Of a stretch of DNA of 41,826 bases, positions 15,856 through 25,120 are shown one piece after another. The stretch is from Pseudomonadota bacterium. Its GTDB lineage: Bacteria > Desulfobacterota > Desulfarculia > Adiutricales > JAGVGV01. Positions within the stretch are counted from its first letter, which is position 1; each line of letters begins with the position of its first letter. Made by a program: the position numbers and the translations under genes. The stretch spans positions 1-41,826 of the forward strand of contig JAHJTB010000177.1 in the NCBI GenBank assembly GCA_018830135.1. Reading direction: 5' to 3'. The notes under the pieces are model-generated. The model saw only the letters and a list, made by a program, of their open reading frames with translations, searched no databases and was not told the DNA's origin.

Positions 15856-16476
15856 TCATTTATATACAAAAGCCAGGCACGGCTCGCTCCCGATTTTTTC
15901 CGGGGGTTCCGTTATACACAGCGGCCCCAGGTCCGGCCCCAGCGGAATGATATTTTGAAAGTAGCAATGAGCGCAATAGACCGGAAAGTCGGCCCGGTTG
16001 AAGGTCATGTCCTGAGCACGACTGACTCGGAGGCAGTTTCGCGGAGCATCATAGGCCTTCATTTGCACCAAACGTCCGCCGCTGCCGCACATTCCACTGG
16101 TGATCGTGAATTTCTCGTCGTCTTCCATGACCGAAAACGGCTGGAGATGACCCCGCAGGCCGGCGGCCAGCATTTGAATCCTGCGCTTCAGGCTTTTACC
16201 CGCGTAAAAGAATCCCAGGGCCTTTATGAAGGTCCCGACCGATTTTTCCAGGGCCTGGTATAAGTCCTCATCGCCATGCCTTTCCCCGATGTGCGTCAGC
16301 AGGTCGCTGACCCAGTTGATATAAAGATCGTGCATGGCCGAAAACTCGGCGTACATGCGTTGGGCCAGGAATTTCGCCTGATCCGTATCGCCGTTGTCGA
16401 TGGCCGCATCCAGCAGGTCCAGGGTGCGTTTCCCCAGGTCCTCCAATTCAGATTGAGAAAAAATCCGCTCCGACAT
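15856..16476 (-). CDS. Conserved cytoplasmic protein of unknown function with CxxC motifs
   Basis: A 206-residue protein I do not recognise. The N-terminal 120 residues are predicted helical with a heptad-like acidic pattern (LGKRTLDLLDAAIDNGDTDQ). The C-terminal third has SGMCGSGGRLVQ and YCAHCYFQNIIPL plus later cysteines, which could form a zinc or Fe-S site. The start at ATG 16476 is chosen because GGGAGG lies about 9 bases upstream; the 22 in-frame upstream codons lack a ribosome site. It lies between the TRAP permease and the preceding unknown protein, so it belongs to the same transcript, perhaps as an accessory or maturation factor. No function should be assumed. Confidence 0.72.
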   Translation of the reverse strand: MSERIFSQSELEDLGKRTLDLLDAAIDNGDTDQAKFLAQRMYAEFSAMHDLYINWVSDLLTHIGERHGDEDLYQALEKSVGTFIKALGFFYAGKSLKRRIQMLAAGLRGHLQPFSVMEDDEKFTITSGMCGSGGRLVQMKAYDAPRNCLRVSRAQDMTFNRADFPVYCAHCYFQNIIPLGPDLGPLCITEPPEKIGSEPCLAFVYK

Positions 16477-16555
16477 GATTGATTGCCTCCCGATTGTCAT
16501 TCGACCAGCAACTTGGCGCTTCCCTGACTGCATACCCGCCACCCCCCGCCAACCG

Positions 16556-17863
16556 TCACTGCATGGTGTTCGGCAGCCATAAGGAAATTTCCGGAAACGC
16601 GATCAGGACCGCCAAGGTGACAAGCTCCAACACTAAAAAAGGCGTGATGCCGGCAAACACGTCTTCCAGACTCACAATGCCCCCGGACGCGGCATGGACC
16701 ACAAATGAATTCATACCCCCCGGCGGCGTGATCATACCGATTTCCGCGGCCTTCATCATGATGATGCCGAACCAGATTCCGCTGTACCCCATTTCGACCA
16801 CGATGGGATGAATGAGAGGCAGCGTGATGATCATAATGGAGGGCGGGTCCAGGAAACATCCCAGGATCAGAATGCCAAAAACAAAAAGCAGCACGATCAC
16901 GACGGGCGGCGCGGACAGGCCGCTGATGAACGCCCCCAGCTTGGAAACAATGCCGCTGACCAACCAGAATCGAGTGAACAGGGTTCCACCGATGATGATC
17001 AGGAACAGGGTTGCCGTGACCTGAGCAGTGTCCAGGGACACCCTCACCAGCCCGGTAATCGTGATCTTCCGGCGAAAGGCCACCAGGATCAGCGTCGCGC
17101 ACGCACCGGCCGCGCCGGCCGCCGAGGGAGCGAACCACCCCGCGTAAATTCCGACCATGATCACCAAAAAGATGAACAGGATGCCGCCGGTGCCGCGCAA
17201 CGACCTGATTTTCCGTCCCCAATCCGCCGCCTCCAGGGCGGCCGGAACCAGATGCGGTTTTCGGACGGCCCGAATATAGATGCTGATCATGTAGACCGCA
17301 ACGGTCATCAAACCCGGAATGATCCCGGCCACCAACAATTTCCCCAATGGCTCCCTGGTGATGATGCTGTAAACGACCATGGCGATGCTCGGAGGAATCA
17401 TGGCCGCGAACGTGCCGGAAGCGGCAATGCAGCCGACAGCCAGTTGTTTGTCGTATCCATGTTTGAGCATCTGGGGCAAAACCAAAGGAGTGAAAATGGC
17501 CGCGTTGGCAACGGTCGAACCGCAGCACGCGGCAAAAGCGCCCGACGCCGCCACGGTTGCCATGGCCAGACCACCAGGCAGGCGCCCCAACCAGACCTTG
17601 GCCGAATCGAACGCTTCGTTGGTAATACCCCCCATGCCGGCCAGACTCCCGATGGCCACGAACAACGGCGCCACGGCCCACGTGTATTGGGCACTCATCC
17701 CATACGCCGCGCTGGCCAGATGCCCGACCGCGCCGTCGAAACCGACGATCATGGTCATCCCCAGCGTGCCGACCCCGGCCAGCGTGTAGGCGATCGGTAC
17801 ACCGGCCATGATCAATACCAGAATGGCCAGAATGCTCAGAATGCCGATCAGAAAGGGGTCCAT
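16556..17863 (-). CDS. TRAP transporter large permease (DctM family), system 2
   Basis: A 435-residue membrane protein with about twelve predicted helices. DctM signatures include MAGVPIAYTLAGVGTLGM, AASGAFAACCGSTVANAAIF and FAAMIPPSIAMVVYSI. It carries out ion-coupled import with its DctQ and DctP partners. ATG 17863 (MDPFLIG) is taken as the start; the open frame continues 66 codons upstream but overlaps dctQ, ruling that extension out. There is a 5-base gap from the DctQ stop. It is clearly diverged from system 1, so the two are not a recent duplication. Confidence 0.93.
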   Translation of the reverse strand: MDPFLIGILSILAILVLIMAGVPIAYTLAGVGTLGMTMIVGFDGAVGHLASAAYGMSAQYTWAVAPLFVAIGSLAGMGGITNEAFDSAKVWLGRLPGGLAMATVAASGAFAACCGSTVANAAIFTPLVLPQMLKHGYDKQLAVGCIAASGTFAAMIPPSIAMVVYSIITREPLGKLLVAGIIPGLMTVAVYMISIYIRAVRKPHLVPAALEAADWGRKIRSLRGTGGILFIFLVIMVGIYAGWFAPSAAGAAGACATLILVAFRRKITITGLVRVSLDTAQVTATLFLIIIGGTLFTRFWLVSGIVSKLGAFISGLSAPPVVIVLLFVFGILILGCFLDPPSIMIITLPLIHPIVVEMGYSGIWFGIIMMKAAEIGMITPPGGMNSFVVHAASGGIVSLEDVFAGITPFLVLELVTLAVLIAFPEISLWLPNTMQ

Positions 17864-17868
17864 GGCCG

Positions 17869-18426
17869 TCAAACCCGACTCTTCGATCGGTTGTCGGGCC
17901 GAAAGAGGTCGCTCAGCGTCCGGGCAATATCCATCATCAGTTGGATGGTCATCAGGGCCGATCCGATAAGCATGATCAGTTTGGCCGGATAAATGGGAAA
18001 CCGGTAGAGGCCGGTGTCCGTCTCCTGGTTCGTCCAGCTGAACCAGAAATAGATTGCGCACTGCCAGGTCATTAATATGAAAAAACCGCTTCCGATCAAT
18101 ACGGAAAACAGATTCATCAGCGCCCGAATGCGTCGCGGCATGCGCATGGCGAGAAACTCGACCCGCACGTGTCTTCGCTGAACCTGAGCGTAGGCCAAAC
18201 CTCCGAAAACCAGGGCTACCATAAGGGTTTCGGTCAACTCCACCGTGGCCGGCACGGAACGGTTGAACAGCTTGCTCCCGATCACGTCGGCCCCGCCGAC
18301 GACCATCATCACGATGATCGCCAGGGAGGTAGTCAGGGCCAGACCCGAGGCGCTTTTTTCCACGATCCCTGCCGCCAGGTCGATGAGCCGCACCTTCCGG
18401 GACCGAAGCGATTTGGATGCATCCAT
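17869..18426 (-). CDS. TRAP transporter small permease (DctQ family), system 2
   Basis: A 185-residue protein with four predicted membrane segments and the DctQ pattern VIGSKLFNRSVPATVELTET followed by the short basic loop QRRHVRVEFL. It bridges the periplasmic binding protein and DctM. It lies 76 bases downstream of dctP and just before dctM, preserving P-Q-M order. The predicted start, at 18426, is the most upstream methionine in frame; a downstream alternative is not obvious. Confidence 0.9.
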   Translation of the reverse strand: MDASKSLRSRKVRLIDLAAGIVEKSASGLALTTSLAIIVMMVVGGADVIGSKLFNRSVPATVELTETLMVALVFGGLAYAQVQRRHVRVEFLAMRMPRRIRALMNLFSVLIGSGFFILMTWQCAIYFWFSWTNQETDTGLYRFPIYPAKLIMLIGSALMTIQLMMDIARTLSDLFRPDNRSKSRV

Positions 18427-18502
18427 TCGATTTTACTCATTTCCCGACAAAACGTGTTTATCTCCGTAGTGCGAAGCGCAGACTTCGCTCCACAGGCTCA
18501 GA

Positions 18503-19537
18503 TTAATTGGCCTTCACGATGGACAGCCAGATATCCCGCATCTGCTTGGCCGCCGGCCCGTTTCCGGCTTTTTCATTCGCCTGGACCCAGGATTCCATGA
18601 AGTCCGGACAGGCTTTGACCCATTCCTCACGCGTGGCCTGCGAGATCTCGTGGAACTTGCAGCCTTTCTTGCTCAGGACGTCCCTGCCCCAGAGCATGTT
18701 CTTCTTTTCCCGTTCCCGTTCCACCTCATAACACTCGTTCGCCACGTCCAGCATGACCTTCTGGACGTCCGGAGGCAGGGTCTTCCACTTGTCAAGATTG
18801 ATATGGATGCCCCAGCCTACGATGGCCATGATGTTCCAGAGGCTGATCTCGGGTGCGACCTCGTCCATCTTTAACATCGCTCCGTGGGGCAGTCCCCATA
18901 CCTGAGCGTCCACTACGCCGCGTTTTGAGGCTTCATAGGCTTCCGTCGGGAAAACGCTCACGCCTGTCGCTCCCACCGCGGCCAGGGCCTCGGGAAGATA
19001 TACTCCCCATGTTCTGCAACGCAGCCCCTTGAAATTCTCGACCTTGGTTATCGGCTTCTTGGCGAAAAGTTGGTATGGCGCAATGGCGTGACTGAAAAGA
19101 CTCTTCACATTGTTCCGTTGCATCTCCTGTTCGAGCGCCGGCACTTCCTTGGGCAGCCGGCGGGCCGTCTCGATCACCTGATCGACTTTGGTCATCACGA
19201 ACGGCAGGCTGTTGGGGCCGCGCCAAAGAGGAAACTGCGAGGGGAAATAACCGGCCGGAAAGGCGGCCATATCCACGGTCCCGCTTCGGACCAGCCCCAA
19301 AAGCTCCTTGGTCTGGCCGAGTTGGCCGGACCAGAAGATTTCCACGTTAACCTTACCGCCCGTCCGTTTGGCCACTTCACTGGCAAAGAACTTGTCCGTG
19401 TAGGCGCCGGCGCTTTCGGGTTTCTCGAAAATAAAGTGGGCCATCCGCAACGTAATCGTTTTTTCTGCTTGAGCGAGCATCGGACACGCGATCAGGGCCA
19501 GGACCACGACTGCCACGATGATGATGGTTCGTTTCAT
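18503..19537 (-). CDS. TRAP transporter periplasmic solute-binding protein (DctP family), system 2
   Basis: A 344-residue precursor with a classical signal peptide (MKRTIIIVAVVVLALIACP, likely cleavage after AQA at about residue 24). The DctP fold is indicated by the FKGLRCRTWGVYLPEALAAV segment, with the conserved Arg region, and GVVDAQVWGLPHGAML. It binds the substrate in the periplasm and delivers it to DctQM. AAGGAGG precedes the ATG at a good distance. It begins 248 bases after the dehydratase-like genes, so a separate transcription start is possible. The ligand is inferred to be a carboxylate. Confidence 0.92.
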   Translation of the reverse strand: MKRTIIIVAVVVLALIACPMLAQAEKTITLRMAHFIFEKPESAGAYTDKFFASEVAKRTGGKVNVEIFWSGQLGQTKELLGLVRSGTVDMAAFPAGYFPSQFPLWRGPNSLPFVMTKVDQVIETARRLPKEVPALEQEMQRNNVKSLFSHAIAPYQLFAKKPITKVENFKGLRCRTWGVYLPEALAAVGATGVSVFPTEAYEASKRGVVDAQVWGLPHGAMLKMDEVAPEISLWNIMAIVGWGIHINLDKWKTLPPDVQKVMLDVANECYEVEREREKKNMLWGRDVLSKKGCKFHEISQATREEWVKACPDFMESWVQANEKAGNGPAAKQMRDIWLSIVKAN

Positions 19538-19598
19538 GATTTTCCTCCTTAGAGCTGCTCAACGATGGGAAATAATGGACATCTGCCTAGCGCCTCAG

Positions 19599-19623
19599 CC
19601 TGGACGATTCACAACGCCGGGTT
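19599..19623 (+). repeat. Dispersed 25-bp intergenic motif, copy 3
   Basis: Matches copy 1 (3603-3627) at 20 of 25 positions. It lies about 60 bases upstream of the second DctP gene, as copy 2 lies upstream of the first, in the spacer that separates the transporter from the dehydratase genes. Confidence 0.35.
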
Positions 19624-19785
19624 CATGCGTGGTCAATCAGACAGAGGTGATATTCTATTTCAAATCCATTCCTAATTCCGGGCACACCGGTAGTACTCGG
19701 ACCCGGCGTTCTCCCGCTTGACCGAATTACAAAATTAGCGGGTTATCGGCTCTTCGCTTTCTTCAAGAATGGTTCCGTTTCGACG

Positions 19786-21069
19786 TCAACGTTCTCTTGC
19801 TTTCCAGTCGAAACAAAGATCCACGAAAGCCTCGAGTTCGGCCTCACATTCCTCTTGTTTCTTGAACTGAGCGTCAAGCTGGCGGCCTTCGAGCAGCAGT
19901 GTCGGGATGCCGAGTTCGGCCTCCGAACGTTCCGCCACTAGTCGCCCGAGCCCGGCCGAGGCGGTGCATCCGATCTGTACGTAATACACAATGCCGTCCA
20001 CCCGGAGGTCCTTGGCCACGTCCAGACAGTCGTCCACCCAGACGTCGCCCTTGACAGCCCATGAATTCGAGTTCAGCATCCGGGCCTGCTCCTCCAGAGG
20101 CGACAGCCTCCGGCCGTACTCGGATTCATCCCCGTATATCTGATACTTGATTCCGAACAGCCTGGGCATCCAGCCGAACTGCAGGGCGGGAACCGCCACG
20201 CCCCGGCGCGCCAGGACCATGAACGGATTGAAATAAAACGGGCCGGTGACCACCCACAGGAATCGAAGCTGCTCGTTTTCCAGCGCGCCGATGCCGTGCT
20301 CCGCCTTCTCCAGCATCTCATCACGCCACGCCTTGAAATAGCTCAAGGCCCGACGGGGCTCCGGGTAATAGCTTGGCATGCGAGGGAGTCGAAATGCGTC
20401 CAGGGCCGAGAGCGGGCACGGGGTGAGACGGCGCAGGCTGTTGACCTGGTGGAGACATTCGGCGGCCTGGCACTCGATCTCGATGAGCTCCACCATCCGC
20501 TCCTCATCGTACCTCACGCCTGGTATCTTCTTTTCGGCGAACTCGATGAATTCCTCGAGTTGATCCGTCACAAAGGACAGGGTGTCCTCGTTCGCACCCA
20601 GGCCGCCGTTCAGGGTGAAGACGGGCTTGTTGAAATACTCGCCGATCGCCTTGAAGGAAGTCAGTTCCATGTGGCAGGCCGTGTTGTGGGCCATGACCAA
20701 ATCAGGCGCGGGGAAATCCTCGTTGATACACATGGCCAGACAGACGATGGTCCGGTCGCACGCCGTATCCGGGAAACCTTTGGCCCGTATGATATCGAAA
20801 TACTCGGAAGCCAGACGCGTCCGATCGGCCGCGCCCATCAAATCCAGTCCCAGGAAGCCCATGGCGTTTATGACCAGGGTGGCGTATTCGATATTGGCCA
20901 TGGGCCGGTTTCCCGTCCGCCAGGCATCGAGCTGGGCCAACCGAAAATCCAGCTCCATCTCGTAAAGCAGTCTGTTGGCCCGCAACATGGACTTATCCGG
21001 CGATGCTTCAATCCGGGCCAGCCTTTTCTTGTTTCGTTCGATTTCTCTTTCAAGCCATGTCAATTGCAA
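19786..21069 (-). CDS. 2-hydroxyacyl-CoA dehydratase / benzoyl-CoA reductase-type subunit (HgdA/BcrB-like)
   Basis: A 427-residue protein of the HGD-D family, which includes 2-hydroxyglutaryl-CoA dehydratase and class I benzoyl-CoA reductase subunits. The assignment rests on overall layout: a long helical N-terminus, then a domain with several cysteines (TACDRTIVCLAMCINEDFPA and HNTACHMEL near 120), and a second domain ending IGCTASAGL near 380, where a cluster ligand is expected. Such subunits bind a [4Fe-4S] cluster that passes one electron to a CoA ester. It follows the HgdB-like gene by 30 bases, so the two probably form the catalytic heterodimer. Whether it dehydrates a 2-hydroxyacyl-CoA or reduces an aromatic or cyclic acyl-CoA cannot be decided from sequence reading. 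Confidence 0.82.
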   Translation of the reverse strand: MQLTWLEREIERNKKRLARIEASPDKSMLRANRLLYEMELDFRLAQLDAWRTGNRPMANIEYATLVINAMGFLGLDLMGAADRTRLASEYFDIIRAKGFPDTACDRTIVCLAMCINEDFPAPDLVMAHNTACHMELTSFKAIGEYFNKPVFTLNGGLGANEDTLSFVTDQLEEFIEFAEKKIPGVRYDEERMVELIEIECQAAECLHQVNSLRRLTPCPLSALDAFRLPRMPSYYPEPRRALSYFKAWRDEMLEKAEHGIGALENEQLRFLWVVTGPFYFNPFMVLARRGVAVPALQFGWMPRLFGIKYQIYGDESEYGRRLSPLEEQARMLNSNSWAVKGDVWVDDCLDVAKDLRVDGIVYYVQIGCTASAGLGRLVAERSEAELGIPTLLLEGRQLDAQFKKQEECEAELEAFVDLCFDWKARER

Positions 21070-21099
21070 TACCTCTGGATCGGTCGCCTCGCCCGGACG

Positions 21100-22239
21100 C
21101 TACTGCAGCATCTCCACAAAGGCCCCGATTCTTGTTTTAAGTTGACCTTCGCCCGCCAGTTGGTAACCCCTTTCGAAGCTGATTGAAGGGATTTTCCGAG
21201 CCGCCAGTTTTTCCTTGAAATACGGAGCCCGCATCTGCCTGGAACGGGAATACATGAGGGGAAGTTCCAAAACACCCTGGATGTTGAATGCGTCCACCCA
21301 TCGAGCAATCTGATCGACCTGTTCCGCCCAGTCCATCATGGCCGGGCTGGCCGGCTGGCCGTGGTAACGTTCAGCCAGCGCATCGATCATGCGGTCCGTG
21401 GAATCCAGCCCGTCCTCCTCCGTCAATTCCCAAAAATAACGACCCCCGGTGTCCAGATCGTCCATGGCCACCACACAGCCTGTCTCTTCAATCAGCGAAA
21501 TGAACGCGGGGTCGTCCAGACGATCGCTTGAAACAAGCAACCGGGGATGATAGGCGGAAAGACCGGGGTCCCGCTCCTCGAACCAAGGAATCAAGGGATC
21601 GAGTTCCTCGATGAACCGCTCGACCGGCATGATCTGGAAGGCCAGGGCAATGCCCAAAGCCTCGGCCCCGGTAAGACCCGGCCGTTCTTGTCGCCGGAGA
21701 TCATAGACGCGGTGAAGCAGCCGGCGGGCCCGGTTATACAGCCGGATCGAATCGAGGAGATCGGCCGGATCGATCGCCCGTTGAATCAGTGATTCGATGT
21801 AGGCCGCAAACTTCCGGACTTCCTTGACGAACTGCCGCCGGTGGGTCGGGGTTCGATCCAGCGGCAAATGCATGATGTACGAAGAAGGGGAAATATCCAA
21901 ATAGCTCCATACATCCCAAAGCCGAACCAGGTCCTGATCCCAACTGGTAGCGACAACCGAATCCAGAAAATCGTATCGCCCGGCCAGCAGGGCCTCGAGA
22001 ACATGGTTGCAAAAGGCGCAGGTATGCGGAGGCCGGTACACATCCGCCTTGGGCGTGGCCGCGCTACGGGACCCGAATATTCGCCAGGGCAACATTCCGG
22101 CCGCATGGACGATTTCGGCCGGGATATAGGAACACAAAAGACCGACCACGGGCCGTCCGGCATTTCTCTGCTTCTTTGGATACTCGTCTCGGTTGGCTTC
22201 CTTGTTCAAGGCCAGAAGCCGGTTCAGCGCCTCGTTCAT
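21100..22239 (-). CDS. 2-hydroxyacyl-CoA dehydratase / benzoyl-CoA reductase-type subunit (HgdB/BcrC-like)
   Basis: A 379-residue HGD-D family protein. The family hallmark is clear at 33-56: GLLCSYIPAEIVHAAGMLPW, with Cys36 as a probable [4Fe-4S] ligand, followed by HTCAFC (Cys74 and Cys77) near the substrate pocket. Length agrees with HgdB/BcrC-type subunits. It pairs with the downstream 427-residue subunit. Two matching activator ATPases are encoded 3 kb upstream, separated by a two-component system. ATG 22239 has no strong ribosome site (TCAGATGGAGAATC upstream contains GGAG at about 6 bases, acceptable). Confidence 0.85.
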   Translation of the reverse strand: MNEALNRLLALNKEANRDEYPKKQRNAGRPVVGLLCSYIPAEIVHAAGMLPWRIFGSRSAATPKADVYRPPHTCAFCNHVLEALLAGRYDFLDSVVATSWDQDLVRLWDVWSYLDISPSSYIMHLPLDRTPTHRRQFVKEVRKFAAYIESLIQRAIDPADLLDSIRLYNRARRLLHRVYDLRRQERPGLTGAEALGIALAFQIMPVERFIEELDPLIPWFEERDPGLSAYHPRLLVSSDRLDDPAFISLIEETGCVVAMDDLDTGGRYFWELTEEDGLDSTDRMIDALAERYHGQPASPAMMDWAEQVDQIARWVDAFNIQGVLELPLMYSRSRQMRAPYFKEKLAARKIPSISFERGYQLAGEGQLKTRIGAFVEMLQ

Positions 22240-22571
22240 ATATGATTCTCCATCTGATTTTGCCTCCAGACCTGAATCTGCCGAATCATACGGCTTGAAC
22301 GGAAAACAGGCCGCATTGCACGTTGGCCATCCGGGAAGAAGACGCCTGAACCTTTAGCCGCCTCCTCCGGGATACTTTGCCGGAATTTGCGTTTACGAGC
22401 CGTTACACCAGTCCGACTCAAAACACCTTGATAACCCAGTTGACGGCCAGTATAGGGAACATCGAACGGCCTGACAATCCGGCCGGAGACCGGTTTTACG
22501 GTCCGGTTTTGCCGTAATCACATGTACGTTTTACCCGGATGGCGGGATGTAGAAAAACGGATGGGGACGCG
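22240..22571. other. Intergenic region between the response regulator and the dehydratase genes
   Basis: A 332-base spacer on the template of the minus-strand array. It contains GC-rich imperfect stems around 22475-22515 (repeated CCGG-type arms) but no T-run terminator and no convincing promoter. It is the likely place for binding of the adjacent NarL-type regulator, but I could not identify a site. Confidence 0.5.
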
Positions 22572-23225
22572 TCAGCCGTTCAAGGGAGTAATGCCCTCCC
22601 TGATGGCATACTTGGTCAGCTCCGCATTGCTGCGGGCATTGATCTTTTCCATGATCTGGCGGCGGTGGGTCTCTACGGTCCGGGTGCTGATGCCCAGAAT
22701 CGAGGCGATTTCCTTGCGTACCTTTCCCTCGGCCAGCAATTGCAATACTTCACGCTCCCGGTTGGTCAGGACGGCGGCGGATTGTTTGATCTGGCCGGAC
22801 AAATGGTTGACGAATCCTTCCACCACCATGCCGGCTATCTTGGGGCTGAGATAAGTCTGGCCCTTCACCACGGCGCGTATCGCATCCGCCAGGTCCTGGC
22901 CGGCGCAGTCCTTCAGCAGGTACCCCAAGGCGCCGGCCTGCAGCATGCCCTCCACGTACTGCCGCTCGGAATGAACCGAAAGGGCGATAACCCCGACCCC
23001 GGGGCATTCTTCGATGATGCGGCGCGCCGCCTGTATGCCGTTGAGTTCGGGCATGGTGATGTCGATGACCACGATGTCGGGTTTGTGCTTTTTAGCCATT
23101 TCCACCGCGGCCCGGCCGGTGTTTCCTTCAGCGATCACCTCGAAGTCCGACTCTTTCTCCAAAAGGAAACGAAGGCCCTCCCGCATGATGTTCTGGTCAT
23201 CGGCCAATATCAACCGGATACTCAT
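22572..23225 (-). CDS. NarL/FixJ-family response regulator
   Basis: A 217-residue regulator. The receiver domain (1-120) has the acidic pair DD at 9-10, phosphoacceptor D55 (VIDITMPE) and the K in LLKD. The LuxR-type helix-turn-helix (about 150-205) shows LTNREREVLQLLAEG and ISTRTVETHRRQI. It lies 20 bases downstream of a soluble HisKA_3 sensor kinase and is surely its partner. Phosphorylation would allow dimer binding to DNA. Its position between the activator ATPases and the dehydratase subunits suggests it controls this catabolic array. Confidence 0.93.
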   Translation of the reverse strand: MSIRLILADDQNIMREGLRFLLEKESDFEVIAEGNTGRAAVEMAKKHKPDIVVIDITMPELNGIQAARRIIEECPGVGVIALSVHSERQYVEGMLQAGALGYLLKDCAGQDLADAIRAVVKGQTYLSPKIAGMVVEGFVNHLSGQIKQSAAVLTNREREVLQLLAEGKVRKEIASILGISTRTVETHRRQIMEKINARSNAELTKYAIREGITPLNG

Positions 23226-23245
23226 CGATCGTCCTCTCTATCCGT

Positions 23246-25120
23246 TCACGGAGCTTCTCCGAACGGCGCGGTAAGGATCACCCGGGTCCCCAAGCCGGGC
23301 AGGGAATCGATTTCCATGCCCCCGCCCAAATGGCCAAGCCGCTCCTTGATGCTGAAAAGGCCGAACCCTCCCCCCTGCCTGACGCCCGGCGCCGCTTCAA
23401 ACGGACTGAAACCGATTCCCCGGTCCTCGACTTCAATCTCGAATTTCTGCCCGCGCCGCCTCATGGACACGAAAGCGCGGTCCGCATTGGCGTGTTTTAC
23501 CACGTTGATCAACAACTCCCGCACTGCACGGAACACCACGCCGCGAATGTCGTCGTCCAAATGCCGGCAGTCTTCATTGATCTCTGAAATCACCTCGAGC
23601 CCGTAGTTCAATTTGACCTGATCGGCCAGCCACGCTATGGCCTCCTTCAAACCCAGCTCGTAAAGAACGGGCGGACTCAATTCCAGGGTCAGCGACCGTG
23701 TATGCGTCAAGGCCCCTTCAATCAGGTCGTGCACCTTGTCGATCTCGCGCACCAACTGCTGTTCGGCGCAGCCCTTGATAAAGCTTTCCAATTGAATCTT
23801 GGCCAGGGACAGGGACGTGCCGATGCGATCATGCAGTTCCGTGGCGATGCGCCTGCGAGCCTTCTCCTCGGACAGCGAACATTCCGAGGCCAGGTGGCGG
23901 AGTTGCTGCTGGTAGCTCAACAACGCCGCCTCGGCCCGCTTATGCTGCGTAATGTCGCGGATCACCAGTTGCACGGCCCTTTGGCCCCTCCTGGTGAAGG
24001 GAACCGCAACCACCTCGGCATAAATCTCGCTACCGTCCACTCGCACGATTTTTCGTTCCAACAGCGGTTTGTGCGGAAGCTGGTCGGCGATCTGCAGCAG
24101 GCATTCCCCTATCGCCTGCTTTTCAACCGGGGTGACGAAATCGAGAATCGAGCGGCCGATGAGCTCGTCGAGATCGCCGGCGCCCAAGAGCCTGGCCCCG
24201 GTCGCATTGACAAAAGTGATTTTGAGTTGAGAGGTGATCAAGATGGCATTGGAGGAATTCTCGACCAGCAGCCGGTACTGTTCCTCGGAATCGCGCAATG
24301 CATTTTCCGCCATCTTGCGTTCGGTAACGTCCAGAAGACTCAGGCAGACGCCTTCCACACGCTCGTCTTCGGTCCAGACCGGATTCAGATTGACTTCGAC
24401 CCAATAGTACTCGCCGGCCGAATCCCTCAGCTTGACCGCCCGCCTCACCTGCTCTCCGTCGAGGGCGCGCGAAAACTCTCGCTCGAACAGTTCCTTGACC
24501 TCGTCCACCACGAAACGTTGAAATGGGTCCCCGATCTTCATGACAAAGCCCAGGTAGTTCATCGCCCGCTGCCGGGCCACCCGGTTGCTGGCCTGAACCC
24601 GTCCTTGTCGATCCAGGAGAACGAAATACTGGAGGCTGTTGTTCAAAATGGCCTTCAGGTTCGCTTCCGACTTCTTCAGGGCCTGTTCGGCTTCGTCGTC
24701 CCGGCCTATTTTCGACATCACCGCCAGATAGCCGCACTCGCCCGCCGGGTCGTCATCGAGCGGTATCAAGGACGTCTGGGTGTGGACCGGGTCGCCGTGT
24801 TCCCCGAGCCAGGTCAAGGCAAAAGACGGCATTGCCGGGGAGGACAAGGACGAGACTTGCCGCCTCAATGTTTCCAGGCTCAACTCGGAAAGAAAATCCG
24901 AACACTTGTGCCCGGCAATTTCCTCATGTGCGAATCCCCACATCTGACAGCACCGCCTGTTGGCCTCGCGGATAATGCCGCGCCCGTCAACACGAATGAC
25001 GCCATCCTGGAGCGATTCGATCAGCCGGCCGTATGTCCTGTGCCCCCATGGCGCCCGGCCTTCCCTATGGCCGATCACCGAGGAGAGTGTTTCCTGGAAA
25101 CCGGCTTTGGTGTCATACAT
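23246..25120 (-). CDS. Soluble multi-PAS sensor histidine kinase (NarX/DegS-like HisKA_3)
   Basis: A 624-residue kinase with no signal peptide or membrane helix, so it senses a cytoplasmic cue. Three PAS domains are seen at about 30-140, 150-268 and 278-393; their ends carry the PAC-like LLDVTERK and VIRDITQHK. The dimerisation/phosphotransfer domain has H430 in ATELHDRIG. The ATPase domain (about 510-624) has the N box (ELLINVVKHANADR) and G motifs DRGIGF and GGGFGLFSIKERL. The likely signal is a pathway intermediate, CoA ester or redox state. The start overlaps the end of the activator ATPase gene by 8 bases, tying its expression to the catabolic enzyme. Confidence 0.92.
   Translation of the reverse strand: MYDTKAGFQETLSSVIGHREGRAPWGHRTYGRLIESLQDGVIRVDGRGIIREANRRCCQMWGFAHEEIAGHKCSDFLSELSLETLRRQVSSLSSPAMPSFALTWLGEHGDPVHTQTSLIPLDDDPAGECGYLAVMSKIGRDDEAEQALKKSEANLKAILNNSLQYFVLLDRQGRVQASNRVARQRAMNYLGFVMKIGDPFQRFVVDEVKELFEREFSRALDGEQVRRAVKLRDSAGEYYWVEVNLNPVWTEDERVEGVCLSLLDVTERKMAENALRDSEEQYRLLVENSSNAILITSQLKITFVNATGARLLGAGDLDELIGRSILDFVTPVEKQAIGECLLQIADQLPHKPLLERKIVRVDGSEIYAEVVAVPFTRRGQRAVQLVIRDITQHKRAEAALLSYQQQLRHLASECSLSEEKARRRIATELHDRIGTSLSLAKIQLESFIKGCAEQQLVREIDKVHDLIEGALTHTRSLTLELSPPVLYELGLKEAIAWLADQVKLNYGLEVISEINEDCRHLDDDIRGVVFRAVRELLINVVKHANADRAFVSMRRRGQKFEIEVEDRGIGFSPFEAAPGVRQGGGFGLFSIKERLGHLGGGMEIDSLPGLGTRVILTAPFGEAP

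Noticed and set aside
16808-17992. Long open frames on both strands in the second TRAP permease
   Set aside because: The plus-strand frame is rich in Gln, His and Arg, typical of antisense to membrane-helix codons; the DctM frame explains the region.
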